From DIGJ01 sp041821315 (GTDB lineage: Bacteria; Bacillota; Clostridia; Lachnospirales; Lachnospiraceae): a stretch of 64,000 nucleotides of DNA. Both the position numbers and the translations under genes were made by a program. Positions 51,136-60,265 of this stretch are shown here, one piece after another (positions within the stretch are counted from its first letter, which is position 1; the number at the start of each line of letters is the position of its first letter). The stretch covers positions 104,824 to 168,823 of the forward strand of contig JBGUEO010000005.1 in assembly GCA_041821315.1 (NCBI GenBank), written 5' to 3'. The notes beneath the pieces are model-generated. The model saw nothing but the letters and a program-made list of their open reading frames with translations, was not told where the DNA came from and did no database searches.

Positions 51136-54100
51136 ATGAATAAAGTATATAATACACTAGGCATTGACATCGGTTCAACCACTGTCAAAATAGCCATATT
51201 AGATAAAGAAAATCAAGTTATTTTTTCTGATTATCAAAGACATTATGCCAATATACAAGAAACCCTAAGTCGCATTTTAAAAGATGCCCTTCAAAAATTG
51301 GGAAACGTTGAATTTGCACCGATGATAACCGGATCCGGTGGCTTATCGATTGCAAAGTATCTTAATATTCCCTTCGTTCAAGAGGTAATTGCTGTTGCAA
51401 CCTCTCTCGAAGATTATGCACCCCAAACAGATGTTGCCATTGAACTTGGTGGTGAAGATGCAAAAATTATCTATTTTACCGGTGGAATGGAACAACGAAT
51501 GAATGGTATCTGTGCAGGTGGTACCGGTTCTTTTATTGATCAAATGGCAACTCTCCTAAAAACAGATGCCGCTGGTCTAAATGAATACGCTAAGAATTAT
51601 AAAGCAATTTATCCAATTGCAGCCCGTTGCGGTGTATTTGCAAAATCCGATATTCAACCATTAATTAATGAAGGAGCAACAAAGGCAGATCTTTCTGCTT
51701 CTATTTTTCAAGCAGTTGTAAATCAAACCATCAGCGGATTAGCATGTGGCAAGCCAATTCGTGGAAATGTTGCTTTTTTAGGTGGTCCCCTTCATTTCTT
51801 AACCGAGCTCAAAGAAACCTTTATTCGTACATTAAAATTAAAGAACGATCAAATTATTGCTCCAACTCATTCTCATCTTTTTGCAGCCATTGGTTCGGCA
51901 ATGAATTCAAAGGGAGAAAACGTTACCACCATTGAAGAATTAGTGACACTTTTAGCTTCCAATATTCAAATTGAAATGGAAGTCTCTCGTATGGAGCCCT
52001 TATTTCATAATGAAGAAGAATATGATACTTTTCTTGCCGAGCATTCTGTTCATGCGGTTATAAAAGACGAGCTTTCTACTTATGAAGGAAATTGTTTTTT
52101 AGGCATTGATGCTGGTTCTACTACAACAAAAGCTGCCTTGGTAGGTCAGGATGGAGCACTTTTATATTCCTTTTATAGTAACAACAATGGAAGTCCTTTA
52201 AAAACGACAATTAAGGCTATTAAGGATATCTATTCACAACTTCCTGACAGTGCAACTATCGTTCGCTCCTGTTCAACTGGGTATGGTGAAGCGTTAATTA
52301 AGTCTGCTCTCCTTTTGGATGAAGGGGAAGTAGAAACCGTTGCACACTACTATGCTGCCGCTTTTTTTGAACCCGAAGTGGATTGTATCCTAGACATTGG
52401 CGGGCAAGATATGAAATGCATCAAAATTAAGAATCAAACGGTTGATAGTGTTCAACTAAATGAAGCTTGCTCTTCTGGATGTGGCTCCTTTATCGAAACC
52501 TTCGCAAAATCATTAAATTACGAAGTTGCAGATTTTGCAAAAGTTGCATTATTTGCAAAATCTCCAATTGATTTAGGCTCTAGATGTACCGTTTTTATGA
52601 ATTCTAAAGTAAAACAAGCACAAAAAGAAGGGGCCAGTGTTGCTGATATTTCTGCTGGTCTTGCATATTCTGTCATAAAAAATGCATTATTAAAAGTAAT
52701 AAAAATCACCGATCCAAAAGATCTCGGCAAAAAAATAGTTGTGCAAGGTGGAACTTTTTATAATGATGCCGTTCTTCGTAGTTTTGAACAAATCTCAGGA
52801 TGTGTAGCGATTCGCCCAGATATTGCTGGAATAATGGGTGCTTTTGGTGCTGCCTTAATCGCCCGTGAGCACTATGATGAATCACTCAATACAACAATGC
52901 TCTCCATAGAAGAAATCAATGCACTTCGATTTGAAACATCCATGGCGCGGTGTAAAGGATGTACCAACAGTTGTCTTCTTACCATCAATCGTTTTACTGG
53001 AGGACGCCAATTTATTTCTGGAAATCGTTGTGAACGTGGGCTTGGTAAAGAAAAGAAAAACAATGAAATTCCTAACCTCTTTGAATATAAACGGAAACGA
53101 CTGTTTCAATATGAACCATTAGAAGCAGATAAATCATATCGAGGAACTGTTGGAATACCTCGCGTACTCAACTTGTATGAAAATTATCCATTTTGGTTCA
53201 CTTTTTTTACACAATTGGGTTATCGTGTAATCCTATCACCCGAGTCCAATCATAAAATTTATGAACTTGGTATTGAATCCATACCAAGTGAATCCGAATG
53301 CTACCCAGCAAAGCTTGCACACGGTCATGTAACATGGCTGATTCGTCAAGGATTAAACTACATTTTTTATCCTTGTATTCCATATGAACGACTAGAAGTT
53401 AAAGATGCGAACAATCACTACAATTGCCCTATCGTTACTTCATATGGAGAAAATATTAAAAATAATATGGAAGAACTAAGAAGCGACCAAATTACATATC
53501 AAAATCCGTTTTTATCTTTTGAAACAGAAGAGATTGCAACTTCTCGCCTAATTCAATATTTTAAACAAGAAAATAATATTCCAGAAATTGAAATTAAGAC
53601 TGCTGCCCATGCAGGTTGGTTAGAAATGCTTCAGGTAAAAAAAGAAATCGAGCAAAAGGGAGAAGAAACCATTTCTTACCTCGAAAAAACGGGGAAAAAG
53701 GGGATTGTTCTTGCTGGACGTCCATACCATATTGATTCTGAAATTAATCATGGTATTCCAGAGCTGATTACCTCATATGATATTGCTGTGTTAACGGAAG
53801 ATAGTGTCAGTCATTTAGGTATGGTTGACCGTCCAACCATTGCGATGGATCAATGGATGTATCACTCCCGTCTTTATCAGGCGGCTTCTTTGGTGCGTAC
53901 CAAAGACTGTTTGGAGCTTATTCAACTAAATTCCTTTGGTTGTGGTCTTGATGCAGTAACTACTGACCAAGTAAATGATATTTTGACAAAATCAGGTAAG
54001 ATTTATACCGTTCTTAAAATTGATGAAGTAAATAATTTAGGTGCAGCCAGAATCCGTATTCGTTCTCTCCTATCAGCGATCAAAGATCGTGATGCAAGAT

Positions 54101-55365
54101 CAGTTATGATGCATCCTAAGGCAGATACTGCACATCATAGAGTCATGTTTACCAAAGAAATGCGAAAAGAATACACCATTCTTTGCCCGCAGATGTCACC
54201 CATTCATTTTGACATTTTATTACCCGCCTTATCATCCTGTGGCTATAAGCTTCACGTATTACCAGAAGATAACCGTTCATCGGTTGATGTTGGTCTAAAA
54301 TATGTAAACAATGATGCTTGTTTTCCTTCTCTCATTGTCGTAGGGCAAATTATGGAAGCGCTGCTTTCTGGTCAATATGATTTGTCTAAAACTGCAGTTA
54401 TCATTACACAAACGGGCGGTGGTTGCCGTGCAACAAACTACATCGGCTTTATCCGACGTGCACTCGAGAAAGCTGGAATGCAACAAATTCCTGTTATCTC
54501 GTTAAGTGCAGGTGTAGAATCCAATCCAGGTTTTAAAATTACTCCAGCAATGATAAATCGCTCGCTTCAAGCTCTTGTTTACGGAGATATTTTCATGAAA
54601 GTTGTCTATAAAACAAGACCTTATGAAAAAGTAGTCGGATCTGTAAATGCACTGCACGAACGATGGAAAAAGAAATGTGCACAGGATGTGCAAAGTGGAA
54701 ATGTAATGACTTTTAAGAAAAACATACAAGGAATTATCAACGACTTTGATCACATCGCTTTAACCGATGAAATAAAACCAAAAGTCGGTATTGTAGGTGA
54801 GATATTAGTTAAGTTTTTGCCCGCTGCAAACAATCATATTGTTGAGCTCTTGGAATCAGAAGGTGCCGAAGCAGTTTCTCCTGATTTGATTGACTTTTTT
54901 ATGTACTCTTGCTACAATGCAAATTTTAAAGCAGATTTTCTTGGAAAGAGTAAAAAATCTGCTAAGCTCAATGCTATTGCAATCTGGTTCATTGATAACT
55001 ATCGTAAAACTGCGAAACAAGCGTTTGAAAAAAGCACTCGTTTTCAACCACATGTTTCAATCGAAACACTTGCCCAATATGCATCTCCTCTTGTTTCTTG
55101 TGGAAATCAAACGGGTGAGGGTTGGTTCTTAACTGGTGAGATGATTGAATTAATCCATTCTGGTGTACCAAACATTGTATGTGTACAACCATTTGGATGC
55201 TTGCCAAACCATGTAGTTGGTAAGGGTGTTATCAAAGAATTACGACGAGAATTTCCTAACTCAAACATTGTAGCTGTTGATTATGATCCAGGAGCTAGTG
55301 AGGTTAATCAGCTAAATCGTATTAAATTAATGCTCGCAACAGCAAATAAAAATCTATTAAAGTAA
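51136..55365 (+). CDS. Two-ASKHA acyl-CoA dehydratase activase / DUF2229 / HgdB-like fusion protein
   Basis: A 1409-residue cytosolic protein. Residues 7-260: ASKHA module 1 (GIDIGSTTVKIAIL, ELGGEDAKI, CAGGTG). Residues 315-600: module 2 (FLGIDAGSTTTKAALV, DIGGQDMKCI, EACSSGCGS, GSRCTVF), the Cys residues of which bind [4Fe-4S] in relatives. Then RCKGCTNSCLLT and a DUF2229-type region (about 660-880, GIPRVLNLYENYPFWFTFF), and a C-terminal HgdB-like part to the end (PFGCLPNHVVGKGV). Such proteins are widespread in anaerobes; the reaction is unknown. Monocistronic, with a sole long leader and remote ribosome site. Confidence 0.9.
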   Translation: MNKVYNTLGIDIGSTTVKIAILDKENQVIFSDYQRHYANIQETLSRILKDALQKLGNVEFAPMITGSGGLSIAKYLNIPFVQEVIAVATSLEDYAPQTDVAIELGGEDAKIIYFTGGMEQRMNGICAGGTGSFIDQMATLLKTDAAGLNEYAKNYKAIYPIAARCGVFAKSDIQPLINEGATKADLSASIFQAVVNQTISGLACGKPIRGNVAFLGGPLHFLTELKETFIRTLKLKNDQIIAPTHSHLFAAIGSAMNSKGENVTTIEELVTLLASNIQIEMEVSRMEPLFHNEEEYDTFLAEHSVHAVIKDELSTYEGNCFLGIDAGSTTTKAALVGQDGALLYSFYSNNNGSPLKTTIKAIKDIYSQLPDSATIVRSCSTGYGEALIKSALLLDEGEVETVAHYYAAAFFEPEVDCILDIGGQDMKCIKIKNQTVDSVQLNEACSSGCGSFIETFAKSLNYEVADFAKVALFAKSPIDLGSRCTVFMNSKVKQAQKEGASVADISAGLAYSVIKNALLKVIKITDPKDLGKKIVVQGGTFYNDAVLRSFEQISGCVAIRPDIAGIMGAFGAALIAREHYDESLNTTMLSIEEINALRFETSMARCKGCTNSCLLTINRFTGGRQFISGNRCERGLGKEKKNNEIPNLFEYKRKRLFQYEPLEADKSYRGTVGIPRVLNLYENYPFWFTFFTQLGYRVILSPESNHKIYELGIESIPSESECYPAKLAHGHVTWLIRQGLNYIFYPCIPYERLEVKDANNHYNCPIVTSYGENIKNNMEELRSDQITYQNPFLSFETEEIATSRLIQYFKQENNIPEIEIKTAAHAGWLEMLQVKKEIEQKGEETISYLEKTGKKGIVLAGRPYHIDSEINHGIPELITSYDIAVLTEDSVSHLGMVDRPTIAMDQWMYHSRLYQAASLVRTKDCLELIQLNSFGCGLDAVTTDQVNDILTKSGKIYTVLKIDEVNNLGAARIRIRSLLSAIKDRDARSVMMHPKADTAHHRVMFTKEMRKEYTILCPQMSPIHFDILLPALSSCGYKLHVLPEDNRSSVDVGLKYVNNDACFPSLIVVGQIMEALLSGQYDLSKTAVIITQTGGGCRATNYIGFIRRALEKAGMQQIPVISLSAGVESNPGFKITPAMINRSLQALVYGDIFMKVVYKTRPYEKVVGSVNALHERWKKKCAQDVQSGNVMTFKKNIQGIINDFDHIALTDEIKPKVGIVGEILVKFLPAANNHIVELLESEGAEAVSPDLIDFFMYSCYNANFKADFLGKSKKSAKLNAIAIWFIDNYRKTAKQAFEKSTRFQPHVSIETLAQYASPLVSCGNQTGEGWFLTGEMIELIHSGVPNIVCVQPFGCLPNHVVGKGVIKELRREFPNSNIVAVDYDPGASEVNQLNRIKLMLATANKNLLK

Positions 55366-55391
55366 TGCACAAAAATGACTAACATTAAAAT

Positions 55392-55437
55392 AAGCTCTAT
55401 AAATGCGAGTAATAAAACCTTCGCATTTATAGAGCTT
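55392..55437. terminator. Long hairpin between convergent genes
   Basis: Perfect 17-bp stem (55392-55408 with 55421-55437) and 12-nt loop. Flanks are T-rich but lack a clean U run, so it could be a weak bidirectional terminator or simply a 3' end stabiliser. Confidence 0.7.
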
Positions 55438-55451
55438 ACTTAATTATTTAA

Positions 55452-56084
55452 CTAAGCTAGAATACAACTACCATTTCTTTGACTCTGATTCTGATTCTGA
55501 CCTTGTCCACGTCCCATTTTGTTTGTATTTCTCTGTAACTGCTTCCCATTTCCAGAATTAGTGAATCCGTCCTGTGCATTTTGAAACGCTGCTAAATGCT
55601 TTTTAGAAGCATTTACTAATCTCTCAAACACATCTTTTACATCATTTGGAATATTTTCTTTCAAAAAGCTTTCATACATTTCAATATTTTTTTCTTCTGC
55701 GATTACACCAATATCATAGGAATCCTCGAGTGATTTTGGAGTTGTTACAAGAAGGCTCCAATCTTTTTTGGAAACTGTCACACCATATGTTTCTAATAGC
55801 GGTGTCAATAAACGAATATGCGTACCCTCCGCTTTGATAATATTAGAAAATGGCTTTTGTACACCAAATTCATCCATAATTGCTTGATATTCTGCTTGTG
55901 CTAAATATTCATCTTCCATTGCATAGTTTAACATTTCTTCTAATGTATAACTAGAATCTGCAAGTGCAGCGGTAGAACCATTTGCAACATTATCCGCATA
56001 TGCTGTTTCACCTCTTGTTAAACCCATTGCTAAAATACCACATGTGAAAAGACTACCTACTATTCTTATTACTCGTTTATTCAT
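55452..56084 (-). CDS. Exported DUF2202 ferritin-like protein
   Basis: A 210-residue secreted protein. A signal peptide covers residues 1-31 (MNKRVIRIVG, hydrophobic core, then TAYA). DUF2202 spans about 45-165: ALADSSYTLEEMLNYAMEDEYLAQAEY and IKAEGTHIRLL supply Glu/His ligands typical of a ferritin-like four-helix diiron bundle, and EEKNIEMYE and NASKKHLAAF are the second pair. The tail is Gln/Asn/Gly-rich. AGGAG 9 nt before ATG 56084 sets the start. Enzymatic role unknown. It is next to a two-component system whose regulator may control it. Confidence 0.85.
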   Translation of the reverse strand: MNKRVIRIVGSLFTCGILAMGLTRGETAYADNVANGSTAALADSSYTLEEMLNYAMEDEYLAQAEYQAIMDEFGVQKPFSNIIKAEGTHIRLLTPLLETYGVTVSKKDWSLLVTTPKSLEDSYDIGVIAEEKNIEMYESFLKENIPNDVKDVFERLVNASKKHLAAFQNAQDGFTNSGNGKQLQRNTNKMGRGQGQNQNQSQRNGSCILA

Positions 56085-56145
56085 ACTAAACATCTCCTTT
56101 TTAAATGAATTTTTTAATTGTTCCTTCGTTCTTTGTTACAACCTC

Positions 56146-56151
56146 ATTATA
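56146..56151 (-). promoter_or_regulatory. -10 box of the DUF2202 promoter
   Basis: TATAAT on the minus strand. No good -35 hexamer lies upstream; the -35 region is instead covered by direct repeats, which suggests an activator-dependent promoter. Confidence 0.6.
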
Positions 56152-56162
56152 GGAGAAACTTA

Positions 56163-56193
56163 TGATAGAAATGTGATAGAAGTTAAAAAGAAG
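56163..56193 (-). repeat. Three 11-bp-phased direct repeats, likely OmpR/PhoB-type operator
   Basis: On the minus strand TTCTATCA occurs at 56163-56170 and again at 56174-56181 (period 11), preceded at 56183-56193 by the related CTTCTTTTTAA. The array ends 11 nt before the -10 box. One turn of DNA per repeat is the pattern bound by winged-helix response regulators such as PhoB. The adjacent regulator is a candidate. Confidence 0.6.
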
Positions 56194-56246
56194 TATGATA
56201 TTACCATATATAAATAGTTGTATTTCTTTTGGGTAAGTCAAATACT

Positions 56247-57683
56247 CTATAAGGAGCTATCTACCCTATCTTTAGGCAATTCAAACCAAAAAGTAGTTCC
56301 TATATTTACTTTACTCTCAACCCCGTAAGGTACTTTATGCAACTCTAAAATATTTTTTACGATTGCAAGCCCTAACCCAGTACTCTTCTCTTTCTTATTA
56401 CCCGACCGTTTGCCCTTATAGTAGCGCTCAAAAACATGTCCTAAGTCTTCCGGCATAATTCCTTCTCCATTATCTTTTACTTCAATTCTTACATGATTTT
56501 CCGTTTGTCGTATTACTATTAAAACAATACCATCTTCCTTCGTATATCGAAATGCATTTTGAATCAAATTATAAAATACCTGTTCAATCCTATTTTTGTC
56601 TCCGTACAAATTATCTTTCAACTCTTCCATTCCATGAATCGCAAATGAAGTTGTCTCTCCCTTTAATCCAAATCGATTGTAAATACGATACAATAAATCA
56701 TTTAAAGAAAACGACCGCTGCTCTAAAGTAATTGCTCCAGATTGAAGTTGTGATAGATTTAACATATCCTCAATCAATATACCAAGCCGTTCCGTTTCTT
56801 CAATAATAATACCCAGTTGTTTTTCCCTTTTCTCCGAGTTGGCGCCTGTAACATCCCGTAATGTTTCCGCATAACCCCGAATCAGTGCAAGCGGAGTCCG
56901 TAACTCATGTGACACATTTGCAATTATTTCCTTTTGTAACAATTCATTTCTAGAAAGTGCCTCTCCCATTCCATTCATTCTTGTGGCAAGCTGTCCGATC
57001 TCATCTAATCCAATTTTTTCAACTCTTGCTTCAAAATTGCTATGTGCGAACGATTCTGCTACACTACTAATTTCCACGATTGGCTTTGAAAAATTTTTTG
57101 CAAGCTGAAATGAAATAATTATGGCCACAATTAACAATATTACTGTAATTAAAATGAGCTGTTTCTTTAAAATATCAGCCGTGTCTTGCAATGAGGCCAT
57201 TGGTAACATAACAATCATAGCACCTTCCACCACTTTATTATGGTAGATAGGCATTGCCATAATCACAAATTGATAGCCAAACTTTGGATGTGTAAGTTCT
57301 GTTTTTGATTCATTGCCAAGTAGTGCTTGCTGCGCTACCTCTGTAATTGATTCTTTCATCATTTTGGGTATATTTTTACTATTCATCGAATATATTTCAT
57401 AGACGATTTTATGCTTCTCATTTATAATTTGTAATGATATCTGCTTTTCATATACAAAATTATCAATTGATTCTATAATAGGAACTGTATTCACTACTTG
57501 CTGTAATGTTTCCACTTTTTCAATCTGATTTTCTATCTGATTCGCTTGTGACAAAACTTCCCTAAGTTCCAATACGGAATAGAATTTTTCTAAAAAAACA
57601 ATTTGGAACAACCACAACAACAAAATAATAATACCAACTAATATCATCATTCCAAACCAAAGCTTTCGTCGAATGCTTTTCAT
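56247..57683 (-). CDS. Membrane sensor histidine kinase (HAMP, HisKA, HATPase)
   Basis: A 478-residue kinase: TM1 at 9-32, an extracytoplasmic sensor domain (about 33-170), TM2 at 173-194, HAMP (195-247), and HisKA with NVSHELRTPLALIRGY, where His259 is the phospho-acceptor. The catalytic domain has N (NLIQNAFRY), G1 (VKDNGEGI), F (FERYYKG) and G2 (GLGLAIVK) boxes, complete. ATGA overlap with the response regulator. The stimulus cannot be deduced; the outputs may include the DUF2202 gene. Its transcript passes over the DUF2202 promoter region. Confidence 0.94.
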   Translation of the reverse strand: MKSIRRKLWFGMMILVGIIILLLWLFQIVFLEKFYSVLELREVLSQANQIENQIEKVETLQQVVNTVPIIESIDNFVYEKQISLQIINEKHKIVYEIYSMNSKNIPKMMKESITEVAQQALLGNESKTELTHPKFGYQFVIMAMPIYHNKVVEGAMIVMLPMASLQDTADILKKQLILITVILLIVAIIISFQLAKNFSKPIVEISSVAESFAHSNFEARVEKIGLDEIGQLATRMNGMGEALSRNELLQKEIIANVSHELRTPLALIRGYAETLRDVTGANSEKREKQLGIIIEETERLGILIEDMLNLSQLQSGAITLEQRSFSLNDLLYRIYNRFGLKGETTSFAIHGMEELKDNLYGDKNRIEQVFYNLIQNAFRYTKEDGIVLIVIRQTENHVRIEVKDNGEGIMPEDLGHVFERYYKGKRSGNKKEKSTGLGLAIVKNILELHKVPYGVESKVNIGTTFWFELPKDRVDSSL

Positions 57684-58372
57684 GCTTCGTCCTCCGCTTC
57701 AAATTTGTATCCAATTCCCCATGCAGTAATTATCCATTTTCGATATTCCTTCAAACTTTCTCGCAACATTTTTATATGGGTATCAACCGTTCTCACATCT
57801 CCAACAAATTCATATCCCCATACTAAATTCAAAAGTTGCTCTCTTGAAAAGACTTTCCTCTGATTATTAACAAAAAAATTTAATAAATCGTATTCTTTTG
57901 GCGTCAAGCTTACTAATTCATTGGAAAGATAAACATTTCTTGCATCCAAATCAATTTGAAGATTTGCAATTTGCAAATGATTTGGTTCTTCTTCTTTGAG
58001 AGAACTAGTACTTCTCATAATGATTGCTTTGATTCTAGCAAGTAATTCTTTGGGACTAAACGGTTTCACGATGTAGTCATCCACTCCAAGCTCAAATCCA
58101 AAAAGCTTATCATATTCTTCTCCTCTTGCTGTTAACATAATAATTGGAACTTTTGATTCTTTTCGTATTTCTCTTAACACTTTCCAGCCATCCATTTTAG
58201 GAAGCATAACATCTAATATAGCCAATGCAATCTTATTATTTCTAAATTTATTAATCCCATCCACTCCATCTACTGCTTCTATTACTTCAAAGTCTTCCAA
58301 TGATAAATATTCTTTTACAATATCTCGGATTCCTTGCTCATCATCAACAACCAAAATTTTTAGATTATCCAT
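57680..58372 (-). CDS. OmpR-family response regulator
   Basis: A 230-residue regulator: receiver domain with acidic pair Asp10-Asp11, phospho-acceptor Asp54 (LAILDVMLPKMDGW) and VKPF lysine; a C-terminal winged helix (about 130-228, VSLTPKEYDLLNFFVNN and GDVRTVDTHIKMLRESL). AGAGG 7 nt before ATG 58372; the open frame begins at 58396. It is the first gene of a two-gene unit with the kinase, and its promoter is at 58425-58452. Confidence 0.95.
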   Translation of the reverse strand: MDNLKILVVDDEQGIRDIVKEYLSLEDFEVIEAVDGVDGINKFRNNKIALAILDVMLPKMDGWKVLREIRKESKVPIIMLTARGEEYDKLFGFELGVDDYIVKPFSPKELLARIKAIIMRSTSSLKEEEPNHLQIANLQIDLDARNVYLSNELVSLTPKEYDLLNFFVNNQRKVFSREQLLNLVWGYEFVGDVRTVDTHIKMLRESLKEYRKWIITAWGIGYKFEAEDEA

Positions 58373-58424
58373 TATTATCCTCTTTTCATCAAACAAATTG
58401 CTCCTAACTCCTATTTCTATTTTT

Positions 58425-58452
58425 ATTATATCACTTGAATCGCTTTTGTCCT
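58425..58452 (-). promoter_or_regulatory. Promoter for the two-component system
   Basis: TATAAT (58425-58430) with AGGACA 16 nt upstream (58447-58452). A GTGA/TCAC inverted repeat lies about 25 nt further up. Confidence 0.5.
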
Positions 58453-58500
58453 ATCAAAATCTTAATTCATGTGACATCATCACAGATAAAATCTTTTTCT

Positions 58501-58523
58501 TTTGTTACACTTATCATAACAAA
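58501..58523. promoter_or_regulatory. Inverted repeat upstream of the DUF6132 gene
   Basis: Perfect TTTGTTA/TAACAAA arms with a 9-bp centre. The arms resemble Rex (NADH-sensing) sites but the spacing is 9, not 6, so a Rex site is unlikely. It lies 32 nt before the start codon. Confidence 0.4.
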
Positions 58524-58554
58524 TCATACGTTTAAAAAGAGGAGGTACGTTCGA

Positions 58555-58719
58555 ATGATAGTAAAAACAATTTTGGGAACTGCTATTGGTGGATTCCTAG
58601 GTTTTCTTTATTATAAAAAAATTGGATGCCCAAGCGGAACCTGTCCAATCACTTCAAATCGCTATAGTTCTATTATATATGGCGCATTGATGGGTTTTAT
58701 GCTAACAACCAGCTTTTAA
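58555..58719 (+). CDS. DUF6132 small membrane protein
   Basis: A 54-residue protein with two membrane helices (about 5-20 and 38-52) and the family motif IGCPSGTCPITSN between them. Related proteins occur with sulfur- or selenium-transport and thiol genes, but no function is known. GAGGAGG 8-9 nt before ATG 58555 sets the start; the frame extends back to 58435. It is divergent from the two-component system and ends at a strong terminator. Confidence 0.8.
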   Translation: MIVKTILGTAIGGFLGFLYYKKIGCPSGTCPITSNRYSSIIYGALMGFMLTTSF

Positions 58720-58735
58720 TAAACTCCAAAAAAAT

Positions 58736-58775
58736 GACTCAAAATCCATTTCAAATGAATTTTGAGTCGTTTTTA
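58736..58775. terminator. Bidirectional terminator between DUF6132 and ung
   Basis: A 15-bp stem with one mismatch or G-T pair (58736-58750 with 58754-58768), 3-nt loop, GTTTTT after it on the plus strand and ATTTTTTT on the minus strand. It closes both convergent transcripts. Confidence 0.92.
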
Positions 58776-59450
58776 TATATTCTCAATTTGCCAATCAACC
58801 GCTTCAACACCATTTGCAATTAAAAATTCATTTGCTTTGCTAAAATGTTTGCTACCGAAAAATCCTCGATAGGACGATAATGGACTCGGATGTGGAGCTT
58901 TCAATATTAGATGTTTGGGATTTGTAAGCATCGATATTTTATTTTGTGCCGGTCTTCCCCAAAGTAAATAAACTATTGGACGATCTTGCTCATTTACAGC
59001 ATGAATAACTGCATCCGTAAATGTTTCCCATCCATGTCCCTGATGAGAATTCGCCTGATGAGCGCGAACGGTAAGTACCGTATTTAGCATTAAAACTCCC
59101 TGTTCTGCCCACTTTTTTAGATATCCATTATTAGGGATATAACAACCTAAGTCTGTATTTAGTTCTTTATATATATTTTGTAGAGAAGGAGGTATTGCCG
59201 CCTGATTTGGCAATACCGAAAAACTCAATCCATGTGCCTGATTTACATTATGATACGGATCTTGCCCCAAAATAAGCACCTTTACCTTACTAAGTGGCGT
59301 GAAATGAAACGCATTAAAAATATCATTTGCAGGCGGATATATCACCGTTGTCTCATATTCACCCTTTATAAACTGGTATAATTCCATATAATATGGTTTC
59401 TTAAATTCCTCCGCTATCGCATCAAGCCAGTCATTCTTAATTTCACTCAT
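58773..59450 (-). CDS. ung: Uracil-DNA glycosylase
   Basis: A 225-residue family 1 UDG that removes uracil from DNA. It has the water-activating loop GQDPYHNVNQAHGLSFS, LLNTVLTVRAHQANSH and the HPSPLS minor-groove loop. GGGGG 5 nt before ATG 59450 sets the start. It follows hisF by 17 nt and ends the acidic protein-hisH-hisF-ung unit, an odd partner for a histidine pathway. Confidence 0.97.
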   Translation of the reverse strand: MSEIKNDWLDAIAEEFKKPYYMELYQFIKGEYETTVIYPPANDIFNAFHFTPLSKVKVLILGQDPYHNVNQAHGLSFSVLPNQAAIPPSLQNIYKELNTDLGCYIPNNGYLKKWAEQGVLMLNTVLTVRAHQANSHQGHGWETFTDAVIHAVNEQDRPIVYLLWGRPAQNKISMLTNPKHLILKAPHPSPLSSYRGFFGSKHFSKANEFLIANGVEAVDWQIENI

Positions 59451-59467
59451 TTTATCCCCCAAGCATT

Positions 59468-60229
59468 CTAGACCCGAACACTAACTCCTTTATCTTTTAA
59501 ATATCGTTTTAAATCCATTATTTCAAGTTCTTTGTAATGAAAAAGAGAAGCCGCTAACACCGCATCTGCTTTACCATCCGTTAATGCCTCATAAAAATGT
59601 TCTTTCGTCCCTGCTCCTCCAGAAGCAATTACTGGAACCGAAACATTCTCTGAAATAATACGAGTAAGTGCTATATCATAGCCATCCTTTGTTCCATCGC
59701 AATCCATGCTCGTTACCAATATTTCACCAGCACCTAAATTGGTCGCTTTCATTGCCCATTCCACCGCGTCAATTTCCATATCAATACGTCCACCGTTTTT
59801 ATAAATATTCCAACCACTTCCGTCCGCCCTACGTTTTGCATCAATTGCTAAAACAACACATTGACTTCCAAACTTATCTGCAGCCTCCTGAATTAAATTG
59901 GGATTTAAAATTGCCGCCGTATTGACCGCTATTTTATCTGCTCCTTCCCGAAGTAAAAGCTTAAAATCATCTACGGTACGAATCCCTCCGCCTACGGTAA
60001 AGGGAATGAATACAGTTTCTGCCACATGTCTTACCATATCAAGTTTGATGTCTCTTGCATCCGAAGATGCTGTAATATCTAAAAAAACCAATTCATCGGC
60101 ACCCGCTTTATCATAAGCCGCTCCCACTGCAACAGGGTCACCCGCATCTCTTAAATTCACAAAGTTTATTCCTTTTACAACTCGTCCATTATGTACATCC
60201 AGACAAGGTATTATTCTTTTTGTAAACAT
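59468..60229 (-). CDS. hisF: Imidazole glycerol phosphate synthase, cyclase subunit
   Basis: A 253-residue (beta/alpha)8 barrel using ammonia from HisH to make imidazole glycerol phosphate and AICAR. CLDVHNGRVVKGINF carries the catalytic Asp11, and VVLAIDAKRRADG the second Asp region. It is complete, 36 nt after hisH. No other his genes are in this window, so the pair is separated from the main pathway or that pathway lies elsewhere. Confidence 0.97.
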   Translation of the reverse strand: MFTKRIIPCLDVHNGRVVKGINFVNLRDAGDPVAVGAAYDKAGADELVFLDITASSDARDIKLDMVRHVAETVFIPFTVGGGIRTVDDFKLLLREGADKIAVNTAAILNPNLIQEAADKFGSQCVVLAIDAKRRADGSGWNIYKNGGRIDMEIDAVEWAMKATNLGAGEILVTSMDCDGTKDGYDIALTRIISENVSVPVIASGGAGTKEHFYEALTDGKADAVLAASLFHYKELEIMDLKRYLKDKGVSVRV

Positions 60230-60265
60230 CTCTGTCCCTCTCTTTCTTACAAGTAATAATTTGTT

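Noticed and set aside
58501..58523. Possible Rex (NADH) site
   Set aside because: The TTGTTA/TAACAA arms fit but the gap is 9 bp and Rex requires 6, so only a generic inverted repeat is reported.
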